From Sphingomonas donggukensis (GTDB taxonomy: Bacteria > Pseudomonadota > Alphaproteobacteria > Sphingomonadales > Sphingomonadaceae), in assembly GCF_023674425.1 (NCBI RefSeq), contig NZ_CP098401.1:1922001-1986000 (forward strand): a stretch of DNA of 64,000 nt, read 5' to 3'. Position 1 is the first letter of the stretch, and each line of letters starts with the position of its first letter. A program made the position numbers and the translations under genes. This document shows, in pieces, positions 44,677 to 52,716 of this stretch. The notes under the pieces are model-generated. The model made no database searches, was not told the DNA's origin, and saw only the letters and a program-made list of their open reading frames with translations.

Positions 44677-47619
44677 ATGAAATCTTCGATTTCGACGACC
44701 GGGGCAGGCCCGTCCGCTGCGCCCCCCACCCGTAGCTTCAACGTCCTGCTTGCCGATGGTTCTAGGCTTCGCGTCACCTGTCGCGACCTCGCCCTACAGT
44801 TGCGGCAGGAGCGGAACGCTACGCTGAAGCGACTGCGGCAGACCCGTGCCGAGGCGCTGGCCGACGTCGCGGACCGGGTCGGCGAGGCCCGCATCCGCCG
44901 CGAGTTCGAGGCTGCCGAGCGGGAGATGGATGCGGCGATACGCCGGCTGTCGAAGCAGGTTCGGGTCAAGCCGGAGCCACGGCGCAGGTCATCGGCCTCG
45001 CGTTCTGCGCCGTCGGGACCGACCCGCACGGGCCACTCCGGCATCGTCTTCACGCGTCACGCGACCAGCGCGCTCGCCCGGCGCGACCAGCTCGGCCGCG
45101 AGGGAATGATGCTGCGCATCCGCTATGTCCGCGCCGGCGGCAGGCAAGCCAGCCCCGGCTGCCTTCGCCGCCACTACCGCTACATCGCCCGCGAGGCGGC
45201 GGTGACGCTCGACAGCGACGGGATGCGGATCGTGCTGGGCAACATTGGCGACACCGAAGACAAGGTCATCGGGGTGCTCGACCTTCAGGAGCAGGTTCTG
45301 CGCGCGACGCGCAAGAACGCCAAGCTGGGCTTCCGCATGATCGGTGCGCTTCCCTACGGCCTGCCGGTCGATGCCCGGCGCGAGTTTCTCCAGCGCCTCG
45401 GCGACGAACTGTTCGGCAAACGTGGCTTGCCCTGGACCGCCGCTGCGCACGATTCGGACCCCGGAGCTAGCGTCGACAACCCGCATTTCCATCTAGACTA
45501 TGGCCTGCTGCCGATGGAGCTGTTGGCGGACGGCAGCGTGATCATTTCCAACGACCTGCGCACCGATCTCGACGGGCAGGAGGGGCTGCGGTTCATCCGA
45601 CACACGGTTGCGCGGGTGATGACCGAGGTGGCGCAGGAATACGGCCTTGATCGCCGTTTCACGGCGCTCTCCTACTGCGAACGCGGCATGGATCGTGACG
45701 GCGGTGAACACGTCGGGCAGGAGGGCACGGCTGCCCACCGTCGCGGCGAGCATGTCGCCACGATCGCGCGCAACGAGGCGAAACAGCGCCGCGCTGACGC
45801 CCGCGAGCGATCACGCAAGGCCGGCGCACGTCTCTACGCGCTCGAACGACTGAAACTTGCGCTCGCCGCCACGCCTGCGGCTCCCTCCCTGTCGGACGAA
45901 CCCGCATATCAGCGAGAAGAAGTGCTCCCGGCGATGGCGCCCGTCATCGCCGCACCGATCGCGGTGAATGATATCCGCCCCATGGCCCCGGACGTGTCGA
46001 TGCAGTTCGTGTCGATGAAGACCGACCCCGTTCCCCAGCACGATGACGGCATGCCTGTCGCACCAGCGCATCGACCAGCGCCGTCGCTGGCCGCGTTGAC
46101 CACGATCATCGATGCGGAACCGCTGGCCATCGTGCCGGAGATGGCACCCGTCACCGAAACGCCCTTGCCCGGGGTGCCCGCCATGCCATCGGTGATTCCG
46201 ATTGCCGCGATACCCCCAACCGCGGCCCCTATCGACGACGCGCTGCCGAACGCCTCCGATATCGCCGTGTCATTCGCATCGTTGAGCACGCCGTTGCCGG
46301 CTGACGTGCCCGCCCACACCAATCTTATCGCCGCGCCGGATATGGCTGCACCGGCGGACGTGATCGCGAACCTCGGGCCAGAGGCACCGACGGTTGACGC
46401 CCCGCCAGCCATCACTGCAACAGGATATCCGGCGCCTCGCCAAGCCGCCGGAATGCTGCCGCATACGGACACGCCTATGGCGCCGGAGATGGCCGCGGTC
46501 CCCGCCTTTACCGGCATATGCCGCAATGTCAGCACTATCGCGCCGCCCGTGGTCACCCTGGTCGAGCCACCGGTCGATGACCCGTACGCGCCGACGCCGA
46601 TTATCTGGTCCATCGGTAGGCAGGCATCGGTCGACCCGGCGGATACGCTCACGGAACAGCGTTTGAAGGAGGCGCTGGAGCGCGAGGAAGCGCAGCGCCG
46701 CTCCGCCGATAGCGAAGAAGCTACGAGACGTGACCGGCAGATGGCCAACGCCGCCGCGTTCGAGGCGCTGCGCCGCCATGACGAATGGCTTGGTCAGGAT
46801 GACGAAGGCCGGTATTCCGTGTCCGACGCGGCGTTGCGCGCCAGCGGCCTCGACCGCGCCGATCTCGACACTCTGGAGGCTCAGACGGCGCTCGAGGCGA
46901 TCGGGTTCGCGCAGGTCGACCGCCTCGACCCGGTCCTGGACGATCGATCAGGGCGCCCGGTCTTCCACATCGTCGACGGCGGGCTCCACCTTGATGGCCG
47001 GTTCGCCCGAGACTTGTGCGATGATGTCGCGCGGTGGAGCGACAGTCCTCACTTCAGAGCCTTCGTTATCAGCATATGGCCGGAACTGCGCGCCGCGCTG
47101 GCACCAGCGACGAGCGCCAAGGGCTTGTCGGCGATCACGGCGGAGGATCAGCGCCGCCAGGCGCTTGACGATATGCTCGCTGCCATCGCCGAGGAACGGC
47201 ACTTCCTCGGCCGAGAACGCGGCCTAGTTGTGGTGCCGCCGCACATCCTCGCCCGGTTCGGGCTGTCCCCAGCCGATATCGCCGGGGATGAGGCGCGCAG
47301 GCGGATCGCCAACCTTGCCGACCGGCAGGCGGTCGAGGTCTCGCAGATCGCGACCCATGTGCGGACGTCGCCGCATGACATTGTCCCGGACGGCGAGGGC
47401 TGGCGGCTTCGCGATTCTGCTCCCGCCGATATCCTCCTGCTGGTCAAGGCGTGGCGAAACGACGTGACGATGCAGCAGGCGCTCGGCCGAGTCGTTGGGA
47501 CTAGGTCAGCCGAGGCGCCGGTCAGGGACACCGTCCGGCCGGGTGCCGAAGAAGCCGGTGATACGTCACGGATCGTGCGGCGTTTCCCCGGCCTGCCCGG
47601 CTACGGAATGGGGGACTGA
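44677..47619 (+). CDS. MobA/MobL-like relaxase (mobilisation nuclease)
   Basis: A 980-residue protein. After a short helical head (about 40-95) comes a relaxase-like domain (about 115-400). It includes the metal-binding histidines H270 and H272 in NPHFHLDYG, the preceding AAAHDSDPG, and GGEHVGQEGTAAHRRGEH near 345-362. These resemble motif III and the helix of MobA/MobL proteins, which nick DNA at oriT and pilot it into recipients. A Pro/Ala-rich linker (about 420-650) and an all-helical C-terminal region (about 660-980) follow. The assignment to MobA/MobL is from motifs only. Convergent with the HTH-methyltransferase gene, with a 19-base overlap. Confidence 0.75.
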   Translation: MKSSISTTGAGPSAAPPTRSFNVLLADGSRLRVTCRDLALQLRQERNATLKRLRQTRAEALADVADRVGEARIRREFEAAEREMDAAIRRLSKQVRVKPEPRRRSSASRSAPSGPTRTGHSGIVFTRHATSALARRDQLGREGMMLRIRYVRAGGRQASPGCLRRHYRYIAREAAVTLDSDGMRIVLGNIGDTEDKVIGVLDLQEQVLRATRKNAKLGFRMIGALPYGLPVDARREFLQRLGDELFGKRGLPWTAAAHDSDPGASVDNPHFHLDYGLLPMELLADGSVIISNDLRTDLDGQEGLRFIRHTVARVMTEVAQEYGLDRRFTALSYCERGMDRDGGEHVGQEGTAAHRRGEHVATIARNEAKQRRADARERSRKAGARLYALERLKLALAATPAAPSLSDEPAYQREEVLPAMAPVIAAPIAVNDIRPMAPDVSMQFVSMKTDPVPQHDDGMPVAPAHRPAPSLAALTTIIDAEPLAIVPEMAPVTETPLPGVPAMPSVIPIAAIPPTAAPIDDALPNASDIAVSFASLSTPLPADVPAHTNLIAAPDMAAPADVIANLGPEAPTVDAPPAITATGYPAPRQAAGMLPHTDTPMAPEMAAVPAFTGICRNVSTIAPPVVTLVEPPVDDPYAPTPIIWSIGRQASVDPADTLTEQRLKEALEREEAQRRSADSEEATRRDRQMANAAAFEALRRHDEWLGQDDEGRYSVSDAALRASGLDRADLDTLEAQTALEAIGFAQVDRLDPVLDDRSGRPVFHIVDGGLHLDGRFARDLCDDVARWSDSPHFRAFVISIWPELRAALAPATSAKGLSAITAEDQRRQALDDMLAAIAEERHFLGRERGLVVVPPHILARFGLSPADIAGDEARRRIANLADRQAVEVSQIATHVRTSPHDIVPDGEGWRLRDSAPADILLLVKAWRNDVTMQQALGRVVGTRSAEAPVRDTVRPGAEEAGDTSRIVRRFPGLPGYGMGD

Positions 47620-48560
47620 TCTTGGTCCGGGAGCGCCGCGTCCAAGGCCGCAGTCAGGGCAGTGCCAGGCGCCGTCGCGTTGTCCCTGCGCGCAAGCCAG
47701 ATACCCGCAACCAGTTCCGCATACCGGCTCCTCTGTATTTCTGCCGCGCCGAGCGTCACCAGCATCAATGAAAACGGCGTACCCTGCCGTTTGCCGTGTA
47801 GGTCAAGAAAGCGGACGCGCCCGCGAAGCAGGAAGATGTCGGCGTCCACCGACAAGGTTTCGTGAAACAGAGCGGAATCGGTCCTGACGGGCGCCAGACA
47901 AACGACCGTCTCGACATTGCCGCACCGCCATTGGTCGTGGGCGCGCCGGAGCCAGACGAGCAGTTCGGAGAAGGGCGGATTGACGAACGCCAGCCGCCCG
48001 GTCCAGTCTTCGGCAAGGCCGTCCCCGCCTTCGCTTCGCAGGATCCGCCGTCGCGCGACGACCGGGCTGAGGGTGTGGCCGCATGGGTCCAGGTCGATGG
48101 CGCCGAACGCCGCATGGATCGGGGCCAGGAACTCCGGCGGGGTGAAGCGGGCGTCGCGATCCTCGCGGTCGCCTTCACCCCAATAGGTTCGCTCGCGCGC
48201 GCGACGGCTCACATTGGGTGCCAGCACTGCCATTAGGCGCAGCAGGCTAGCGACCGATCCGCCGCCCCGTTCCAGGCTGGCGATGGTCGTTCGCGACAGC
48301 CCCGTCTTCGCTGCCAGCGCATCCAGCGATAGGGATCGTTTCTGCCGGCATGCGCGGAGTTGGTCGTGCAGGGTTTTGCCTGGACCGAGCCCTGAGAGCC
48401 GAAAGTCCAGCGCGGTCATCACTGCGGTCAGGGTCGAGACCGCGCCGACACTCTTTTCCAACCGTTTGATGGCTTGCGATTCGACGCCGACACGTTGCGC
48501 CAGAGTTGCCTGTGACCAACCAGCAGATCGCCGGGCAGCCCTAATTTCGTCGATCAGCAT
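47601..48560 (-). CDS. Double helix-turn-helix / DNA adenine methyltransferase fusion
   Basis: A 319-residue protein with two XRE-type helix-turn-helix domains in tandem (about 3-55, AGWSQATLAQRVGVESQAIK; and about 64-115, SLSLDALAAKTGLSRTTIAS). A phage-Dam-like N6-adenine methyltransferase domain follows (about 125-290). The latter shows DLDPCGH at 156-162 and the catalytic NPPF at 194-197, both for AdoMet-dependent adenine methylation. DNA-binding plus methylation in one chain suggests a self-regulated modification enzyme. A palindrome covers its own -10 region. The start ATG is 48560. Confidence 0.82.
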   Translation of the reverse strand: MLIDEIRAARRSAGWSQATLAQRVGVESQAIKRLEKSVGAVSTLTAVMTALDFRLSGLGPGKTLHDQLRACRQKRSLSLDALAAKTGLSRTTIASLERGGGSVASLLRLMAVLAPNVSRRARERTYWGEGDREDRDARFTPPEFLAPIHAAFGAIDLDPCGHTLSPVVARRRILRSEGGDGLAEDWTGRLAFVNPPFSELLVWLRRAHDQWRCGNVETVVCLAPVRTDSALFHETLSVDADIFLLRGRVRFLDLHGKRQGTPFSLMLVTLGAAEIQRSRYAELVAGIWLARRDNATAPGTALTAALDAALPDQDQSPIP

Positions 48561-48582
48561 CTGACCTCATTATAGATCAGAT
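48559..48582 (-). promoter_or_regulatory. Palindromic operator overlapping the -10 of the HTH-methyltransferase gene
   Basis: The arms ATCTGACC (48559-48566) and GATCAGAT (48575-48582) match as inverted repeats with one mismatch. Between them, on the minus strand, is a perfect TATAAT (48569-48574). The element touches the start codon. This is the layout of autorepressor sites such as the C-boxes of restriction-modification controllers. The -35 box is not obvious. Confidence 0.6.
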
Positions 48583-48688
48583 ACTGTGCACGCAAAGGCA
48601 GGCTATTCGGCAGTTGCGGCGGTCAAGCAGCCACCGCGAACTTGCGCTCGCCAAGCGATTCGGCATGCGATAGGCTCGCTCGACGGCC

Positions 48689-49429
48689 ATGGACGACACC
48701 TACCAGTTCACCATCGACGGAGCCTACAGCCCCGCAACGCTGCCTATGGAGCGGCTGGCGGAATATATGGCCGCGTTGGCCAAGCTGCTCGGTGAGAAGA
48801 GCGACGTCCACTTCCGGTCGGTCGAGCCGGGATCAGCGGTGCTGGTCGCGGCGATCGACGAGCCCGCGCAACCGAAGGTTCGGGATCGGACGGAAAAGGT
48901 GCGCGATGGCATCGCGCCGCAGGATGCGGTCAAGGCCTTCGGCGACCTCGACAACCTGTTGCGCAAGGATAATGCGAAGGGCCGGCTTGTCGGCGCGGCG
49001 GGGGCCGTCATCATCCCGTTCCCAGGGCGCGAGCGCGTAGAGCCGGTCAGCTATGGCGCCATTCGACAGGAGGGGACGATCGATGGACAACTGATCCGCG
49101 TCGGCGGCACAGGCGACACGATCCCCGTCCATCTGCGCGACGGTGATCTCGTTTACACCGGCCTGTATACGGACGTCGCCACGTCTCAGCGACTGGCCGA
49201 GCATTACATGAAAGGGCCGCTGCGGGTCAGCGGCACGGGCGTGTGGCAGCGGAGCGAAGATGGCGACTGGACGCTCGACAGCTTCAAGGTTGTCGATTTC
49301 GAACTGCTCGACGACGCGCCGCTGCCACAGTTGGTCGAAGCATTGCGGCGGGTCAGCGGCAGCGGCTGGCGTGACGTAGCGGATCCAGTCGCGGATCTCA
49401 CTGCCGATCGGCGGGGAGACGATCGATGA
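48689..49429 (+). CDS. Hypothetical protein paired with a PIN-domain nuclease
   Basis: A 246-residue acidic protein, MDDTYQFTIDGAYSPATLPM, with MERLAEYMAALAKLLGEKSD near the N-terminus and VHFRSVEPGSAVLVAAIDEP after it. The middle has IRVGGTGDTIPVHLRDGDLV and a beta-rich C-terminal half (LRVSGTGVWQRSEDGDWTLD). Its ATGA overlap with the PIN gene shows obligatory co-expression. Such a partner may be an antitoxin, a sensor or a target adaptor, but no family function is known to me. The ribosome-binding site is weak. Confidence 0.7.
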   Translation: MDDTYQFTIDGAYSPATLPMERLAEYMAALAKLLGEKSDVHFRSVEPGSAVLVAAIDEPAQPKVRDRTEKVRDGIAPQDAVKAFGDLDNLLRKDNAKGRLVGAAGAVIIPFPGRERVEPVSYGAIRQEGTIDGQLIRVGGTGDTIPVHLRDGDLVYTGLYTDVATSQRLAEHYMKGPLRVSGTGVWQRSEDGDWTLDSFKVVDFELLDDAPLPQLVEALRRVSGSGWRDVADPVADLTADRRGDDR

Positions 49430-49974
49430 TCACAGTGATCGACGCCAGCGTCCTCGTGTACATGCTGGATGCCAATGCCGCAGCGCCGGTCGATCCGCAA
49501 ACCGGCCAGCCGGTCACCGACTGCAGGGCCCGGGTCGATTACCTGATCGAGACCTTGGCCAAGCGGCAGGACAAGCTGGTCATTCCGACCCCGGCTCTCG
49601 CCGAAGTGCTCGCTAGGGCAGGCGCTGCCGGCCCGGACTGGTTGCGGCTGATGCGGCAGAGCCGGCATATCCGTCTCGGCGATTTCGACGAACGGGCGGC
49701 GGTCGAATGCGCCATTCTGGCCGCCAAGCGTTTGGCGAATGGAGGCGGAGCCGGTCCGCGCTCCAAAGCGAAATTCGACGAACAGATTGTCGCCATCGCC
49801 AACGTCGCGGGTGCCAAAGTCATCTACTCCGACGACGCCGATATCGCGCGCATGGCCCGCGAGGGCGTTCAGGTGCTTGGCGCCCGCTCGCTACCGCTGC
49901 CGCCGGTGGTCGCCCAGCCAGACCTGCTGGACCAATTGGCGGAAACTCCGGCGCCAGCGCCACCAGCGGGTTAG
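49426..49974 (+). CDS. PIN-domain ribonuclease-like protein
   Basis: A 182-residue PIN-fold protein. It starts MITVIDASVLVYMLD, with the first catalytic Asp at position 6. The second acidic residue is Glu in PALAEVLARAG near residue 60, and the C-terminal site is YSDDADIARMARE near residue 138. This is the VapC-type arrangement of Mg2+-dependent RNases, though it is longer than typical VapC (about 130) and the upstream partner is not a VapB-like antitoxin. Its stop overlaps the convergent hsdS stop. Confidence 0.85.
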   Translation: MITVIDASVLVYMLDANAAAPVDPQTGQPVTDCRARVDYLIETLAKRQDKLVIPTPALAEVLARAGAAGPDWLRLMRQSRHIRLGDFDERAAVECAILAAKRLANGGGAGPRSKAKFDEQIVAIANVAGAKVIYSDDADIARMAREGVQVLGARSLPLPPVVAQPDLLDQLAETPAPAPPAG

Positions 49975-51119
49975 GTGAGTTCGCCGAACGCCTCGTCCAG
50001 CATGGCGGGGAGCAGCGCCGCAAGTTCGGTGGCCGCGTCCGCCTGTGCTTGGCGCGCGGCCTGTGCCTTCGCCTGCAAAGTGTCGAACCAGCGTTGCGCG
50101 TCGAGCGGCGGGACAGGTACCTTGATCGCCGCCAGCCGCTTCGTCGCCAACGTACGATTACGGTCGGCACTGCCGGGCGATGCTTCGTTGATGCTCAGCA
50201 TCCCGCTTTCAGACTGAAGATAATACCAGAGGTACCCGGCGGTAGCGCGGTCGGGATCGGGGACGCAGGTCAGGTAGCGGTGCGAGCCGTGTTTGCCGGC
50301 GTGTTCGACCCCGGCAACAGCGAAGGCGCCTTCCCAGGCCTTGATGTTGCTGAACACCAGATCGCCTGCCTCAATACGGTAGAGCGACTGCCACGTCACA
50401 TCGGCGCCAATCACGTCAGGTTTGGTGAACAGGCCCCGGCCGAACGATCGCGCGCCTAGCTCTGGGTAAGTCGCATCGGGGTCGATCGTCACCGGGCGGC
50501 GGACAAGGGGAGCAACGTCGCTCATCGGCGCGCGTGGCGCGTCGGCAGTGAGGCGGGCAAAGGCGGCGGCGAGCATCGCAACGACATCTCCCTCCACCAC
50601 CGCTGCTTGCTCCGCACGCGCTGCGACCGCCGCGGCTGTCGCTTCCAGCCGCGCGACGATTTGACGCTGTTCGGGAAGCGGCGGAAGGCTGAAGCGATGC
50701 TCCAGAATGCGTTCGGGGTGAACGCGCTGCCGCCGATCGCCCATGCCGACGGCGCCAGCGCGCAGCCGTAGCCACGTGTCGCTCCGACGAAACAGCCAGC
50801 CGATGAACGCGGGATCAGCCTTGGCGGCATCGACGGTGAACGTTGGGAATTCGTTCGACACGAAAGCGCCGTCATGTTCGGCGGGGACAGAGGTATATGC
50901 CCCCTCGAAGGCGAACAGGCGGCTGTAGATGATCTGCCCCACGCGGACGCGATACAGGGTAGAGGCGCTGGTTTCGGCGGCATCAATGGCTGGCTTGCCA
51001 AACGTGCCGCGGCCGAAACTGTAGATACCGATGTTCGGGTAGGTCTTCCCCGCCTCAACCCTGTGCGGGTCGAGATCGAGCGCCATCACGTCACCCAACG
51101 CAACCGTTGGCCACGTCAT
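49971..51119 (-). CDS. hsdS: Type I restriction enzyme specificity subunit
   Basis: A 382-residue HsdS that determines the DNA target of the type I system. There are two target-recognition domains (about 5-165 and 195-360) joined by a helical spacer with LPPLPEQRQIVARLEATAAA. The two halves are unusually alike: YPNIGIYSFGRGTFGKP against YPELGARSFGRGLFTKP, and YSRLFAFEGAY against FSNIKAWEGAF. That suggests related half-sites. The gene overlaps hsdM by four bases. Confidence 0.92.
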   Translation of the reverse strand: MTWPTVALGDVMALDLDPHRVEAGKTYPNIGIYSFGRGTFGKPAIDAAETSASTLYRVRVGQIIYSRLFAFEGAYTSVPAEHDGAFVSNEFPTFTVDAAKADPAFIGWLFRRSDTWLRLRAGAVGMGDRRQRVHPERILEHRFSLPPLPEQRQIVARLEATAAAVAARAEQAAVVEGDVVAMLAAAFARLTADAPRAPMSDVAPLVRRPVTIDPDATYPELGARSFGRGLFTKPDVIGADVTWQSLYRIEAGDLVFSNIKAWEGAFAVAGVEHAGKHGSHRYLTCVPDPDRATAGYLWYYLQSESGMLSINEASPGSADRNRTLATKRLAAIKVPVPPLDAQRWFDTLQAKAQAARQAQADAATELAALLPAMLDEAFGELT

Positions 51120-52696
51120 GCCGCGTCGCGCTCCGCCACCAGTCTGTGCAGATCGTCGAGGATCGCCAGCACCTCGCGCTCCTTCGCCAGCGCGGCGGCG
51201 ACGATCTCGGCAGGCGCGCGGTGATCCTCGGTCGCCTTGGCGTTGGGGTTCTTCTGGTCGAGGTTGACCGCGCGAACCACGCCATCGCCATCGCGCTCGA
51301 TTAGCCCGGGACCGTTCACCACCCAGGCGCGGGCGTCCTCGCCGCGCGCGTCCCACCAAGCGGTCAGGTCGGCAAGGTCGGCTGTCTGGAGCGGGGCGGT
51401 CTTGCTGTATTTCCTGCGTCCCTCGGGCACCGGCTGTTCCCAATAGTGGATGTCGCCCGTCGGGCCGGTGGTGTCGAAGAACAGCAGGTTGGAGGCAATG
51501 TCGGTATAGGGGGCGAACACGCCTTCGGGCAGACGGACGATGGTGTGGAGGTTGAACCGCTCCAGCAGGTCCGCCTTGATCCGGGCGGCGACGCCGTCGC
51601 CGAACAGCACGCCGTGCGGCACGACCACGGCGGCGCGCCCCTTACCCTGCCGCTTCAGCTTGCGCATGATGAGCTGGAGGAACAGCAGCGCCGTCTCTGC
51701 GGTGCGGCGGTCGTCGGGGAAGTTGGAGAGGATACCCGCTTCCTCCTCGCCGCCGAAGGGCGGGTTGGATAGGATCACCTCGACCCGCTCGCGCTCGCCG
51801 ATGTCGGCGAGCCGGTGACGCAGGGCGTTGCCGGGATCGATGTCGGGCGCCTCCAGCCCGTGGAGCAGCAAATTCATCTGCACCAGCAGATAAGGCAGTG
51901 GCTTCGCCTCGACGCCGATCAGCGATCCGGCCTGAAGCTGACGCTGCTTGTCCACGCTGTCGGCCTGCCGCGCCATGTGGGCGTAGGATTCGGTGAGGAA
52001 GCCGCCGGTGCCGCATGCCGGATCGAGCACCTTCTCGCCGATCTGCGGGTCGATCCGCTCGACCATGAAGCGGACGACGGGACGCGGCGTATAGAACTCG
52101 CCGCTGTCGCCGGCGGCGTCGCGCATCTCGCGCAGTAGCGTCTCGTAGAGGCGACCGAGCGTGTGCATCTCGTTCGAACTGTCGAAATGGATGCGATCGA
52201 CCAGGTTGATGACCTCGCGCAGGATGTACCCGTCGATCATGCGGTTCTGGACGCCGCGGAAGACGGTGGCGATCACGTCCCGCCGGTCGCGCCCGCCGTT
52301 CCGACCGCGCAGGCCACGCAGATAGGCAAAGAGGCCAGGCCCCTTGGTGCCGTCCGGCCGCACCGGCTCATCGGCGTTGATGAAGGACAGCAGGTCAGGC
52401 CCGGTGATCCCCGCCTTGTCCGCCGCCCAGTCGCGCCAGCGGTACGGCGGCTCGATCGCGGCGTGGAACGGCTCGCCCGCCAGCTCCGCCTCGTCCTCGT
52501 GCACCCGCTCCAGATCGTCGAGGAACTTGAGGAACATGATCCAGGTGAGCACCGGCAGCCGGTCGAGGTCACCGTTCAGCCCCTTGTCCTTGCGCATGAT
52601 CTTGCGCGCGGACTTCACGATCGAGTCGAGGCGCTGGGCGGTGGTCTGCGGAGCAGCGGTCTTTGCCACAGGTGTTCTTCGGGGCGGGCGCGCCAT
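51116..52696 (-). CDS. hsdM: Type I restriction enzyme methylation subunit
   Basis: A 526-residue N6-adenine methyltransferase subunit. The AdoMet motif is DPACGTGGF near residue 235 and the catalytic motif is NPPF near 318. The helical N-terminal region (RLDSIVKSARKIMRKDKGLN) contacts HsdS. AAGGAAG precedes ATG 52696. With hsdS it forms the modification enzyme, and with hsdR the nuclease complex. Length is normal. Confidence 0.96.
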   Translation of the reverse strand: MARPPRRTPVAKTAAPQTTAQRLDSIVKSARKIMRKDKGLNGDLDRLPVLTWIMFLKFLDDLERVHEDEAELAGEPFHAAIEPPYRWRDWAADKAGITGPDLLSFINADEPVRPDGTKGPGLFAYLRGLRGRNGGRDRRDVIATVFRGVQNRMIDGYILREVINLVDRIHFDSSNEMHTLGRLYETLLREMRDAAGDSGEFYTPRPVVRFMVERIDPQIGEKVLDPACGTGGFLTESYAHMARQADSVDKQRQLQAGSLIGVEAKPLPYLLVQMNLLLHGLEAPDIDPGNALRHRLADIGERERVEVILSNPPFGGEEEAGILSNFPDDRRTAETALLFLQLIMRKLKRQGKGRAAVVVPHGVLFGDGVAARIKADLLERFNLHTIVRLPEGVFAPYTDIASNLLFFDTTGPTGDIHYWEQPVPEGRRKYSKTAPLQTADLADLTAWWDARGEDARAWVVNGPGLIERDGDGVVRAVNLDQKNPNAKATEDHRAPAEIVAAALAKEREVLAILDDLHRLVAERDAA

Positions 52697-52716
52697 GATC
52701 TTCCTTCAGTATCGGG

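Noticed and set aside
48689..49974. A VapBC toxin-antitoxin pair
   Set aside because: The PIN partner is 246 residues with no AbrB/RHH-type DNA-binding region, so the VapB label is not supported.
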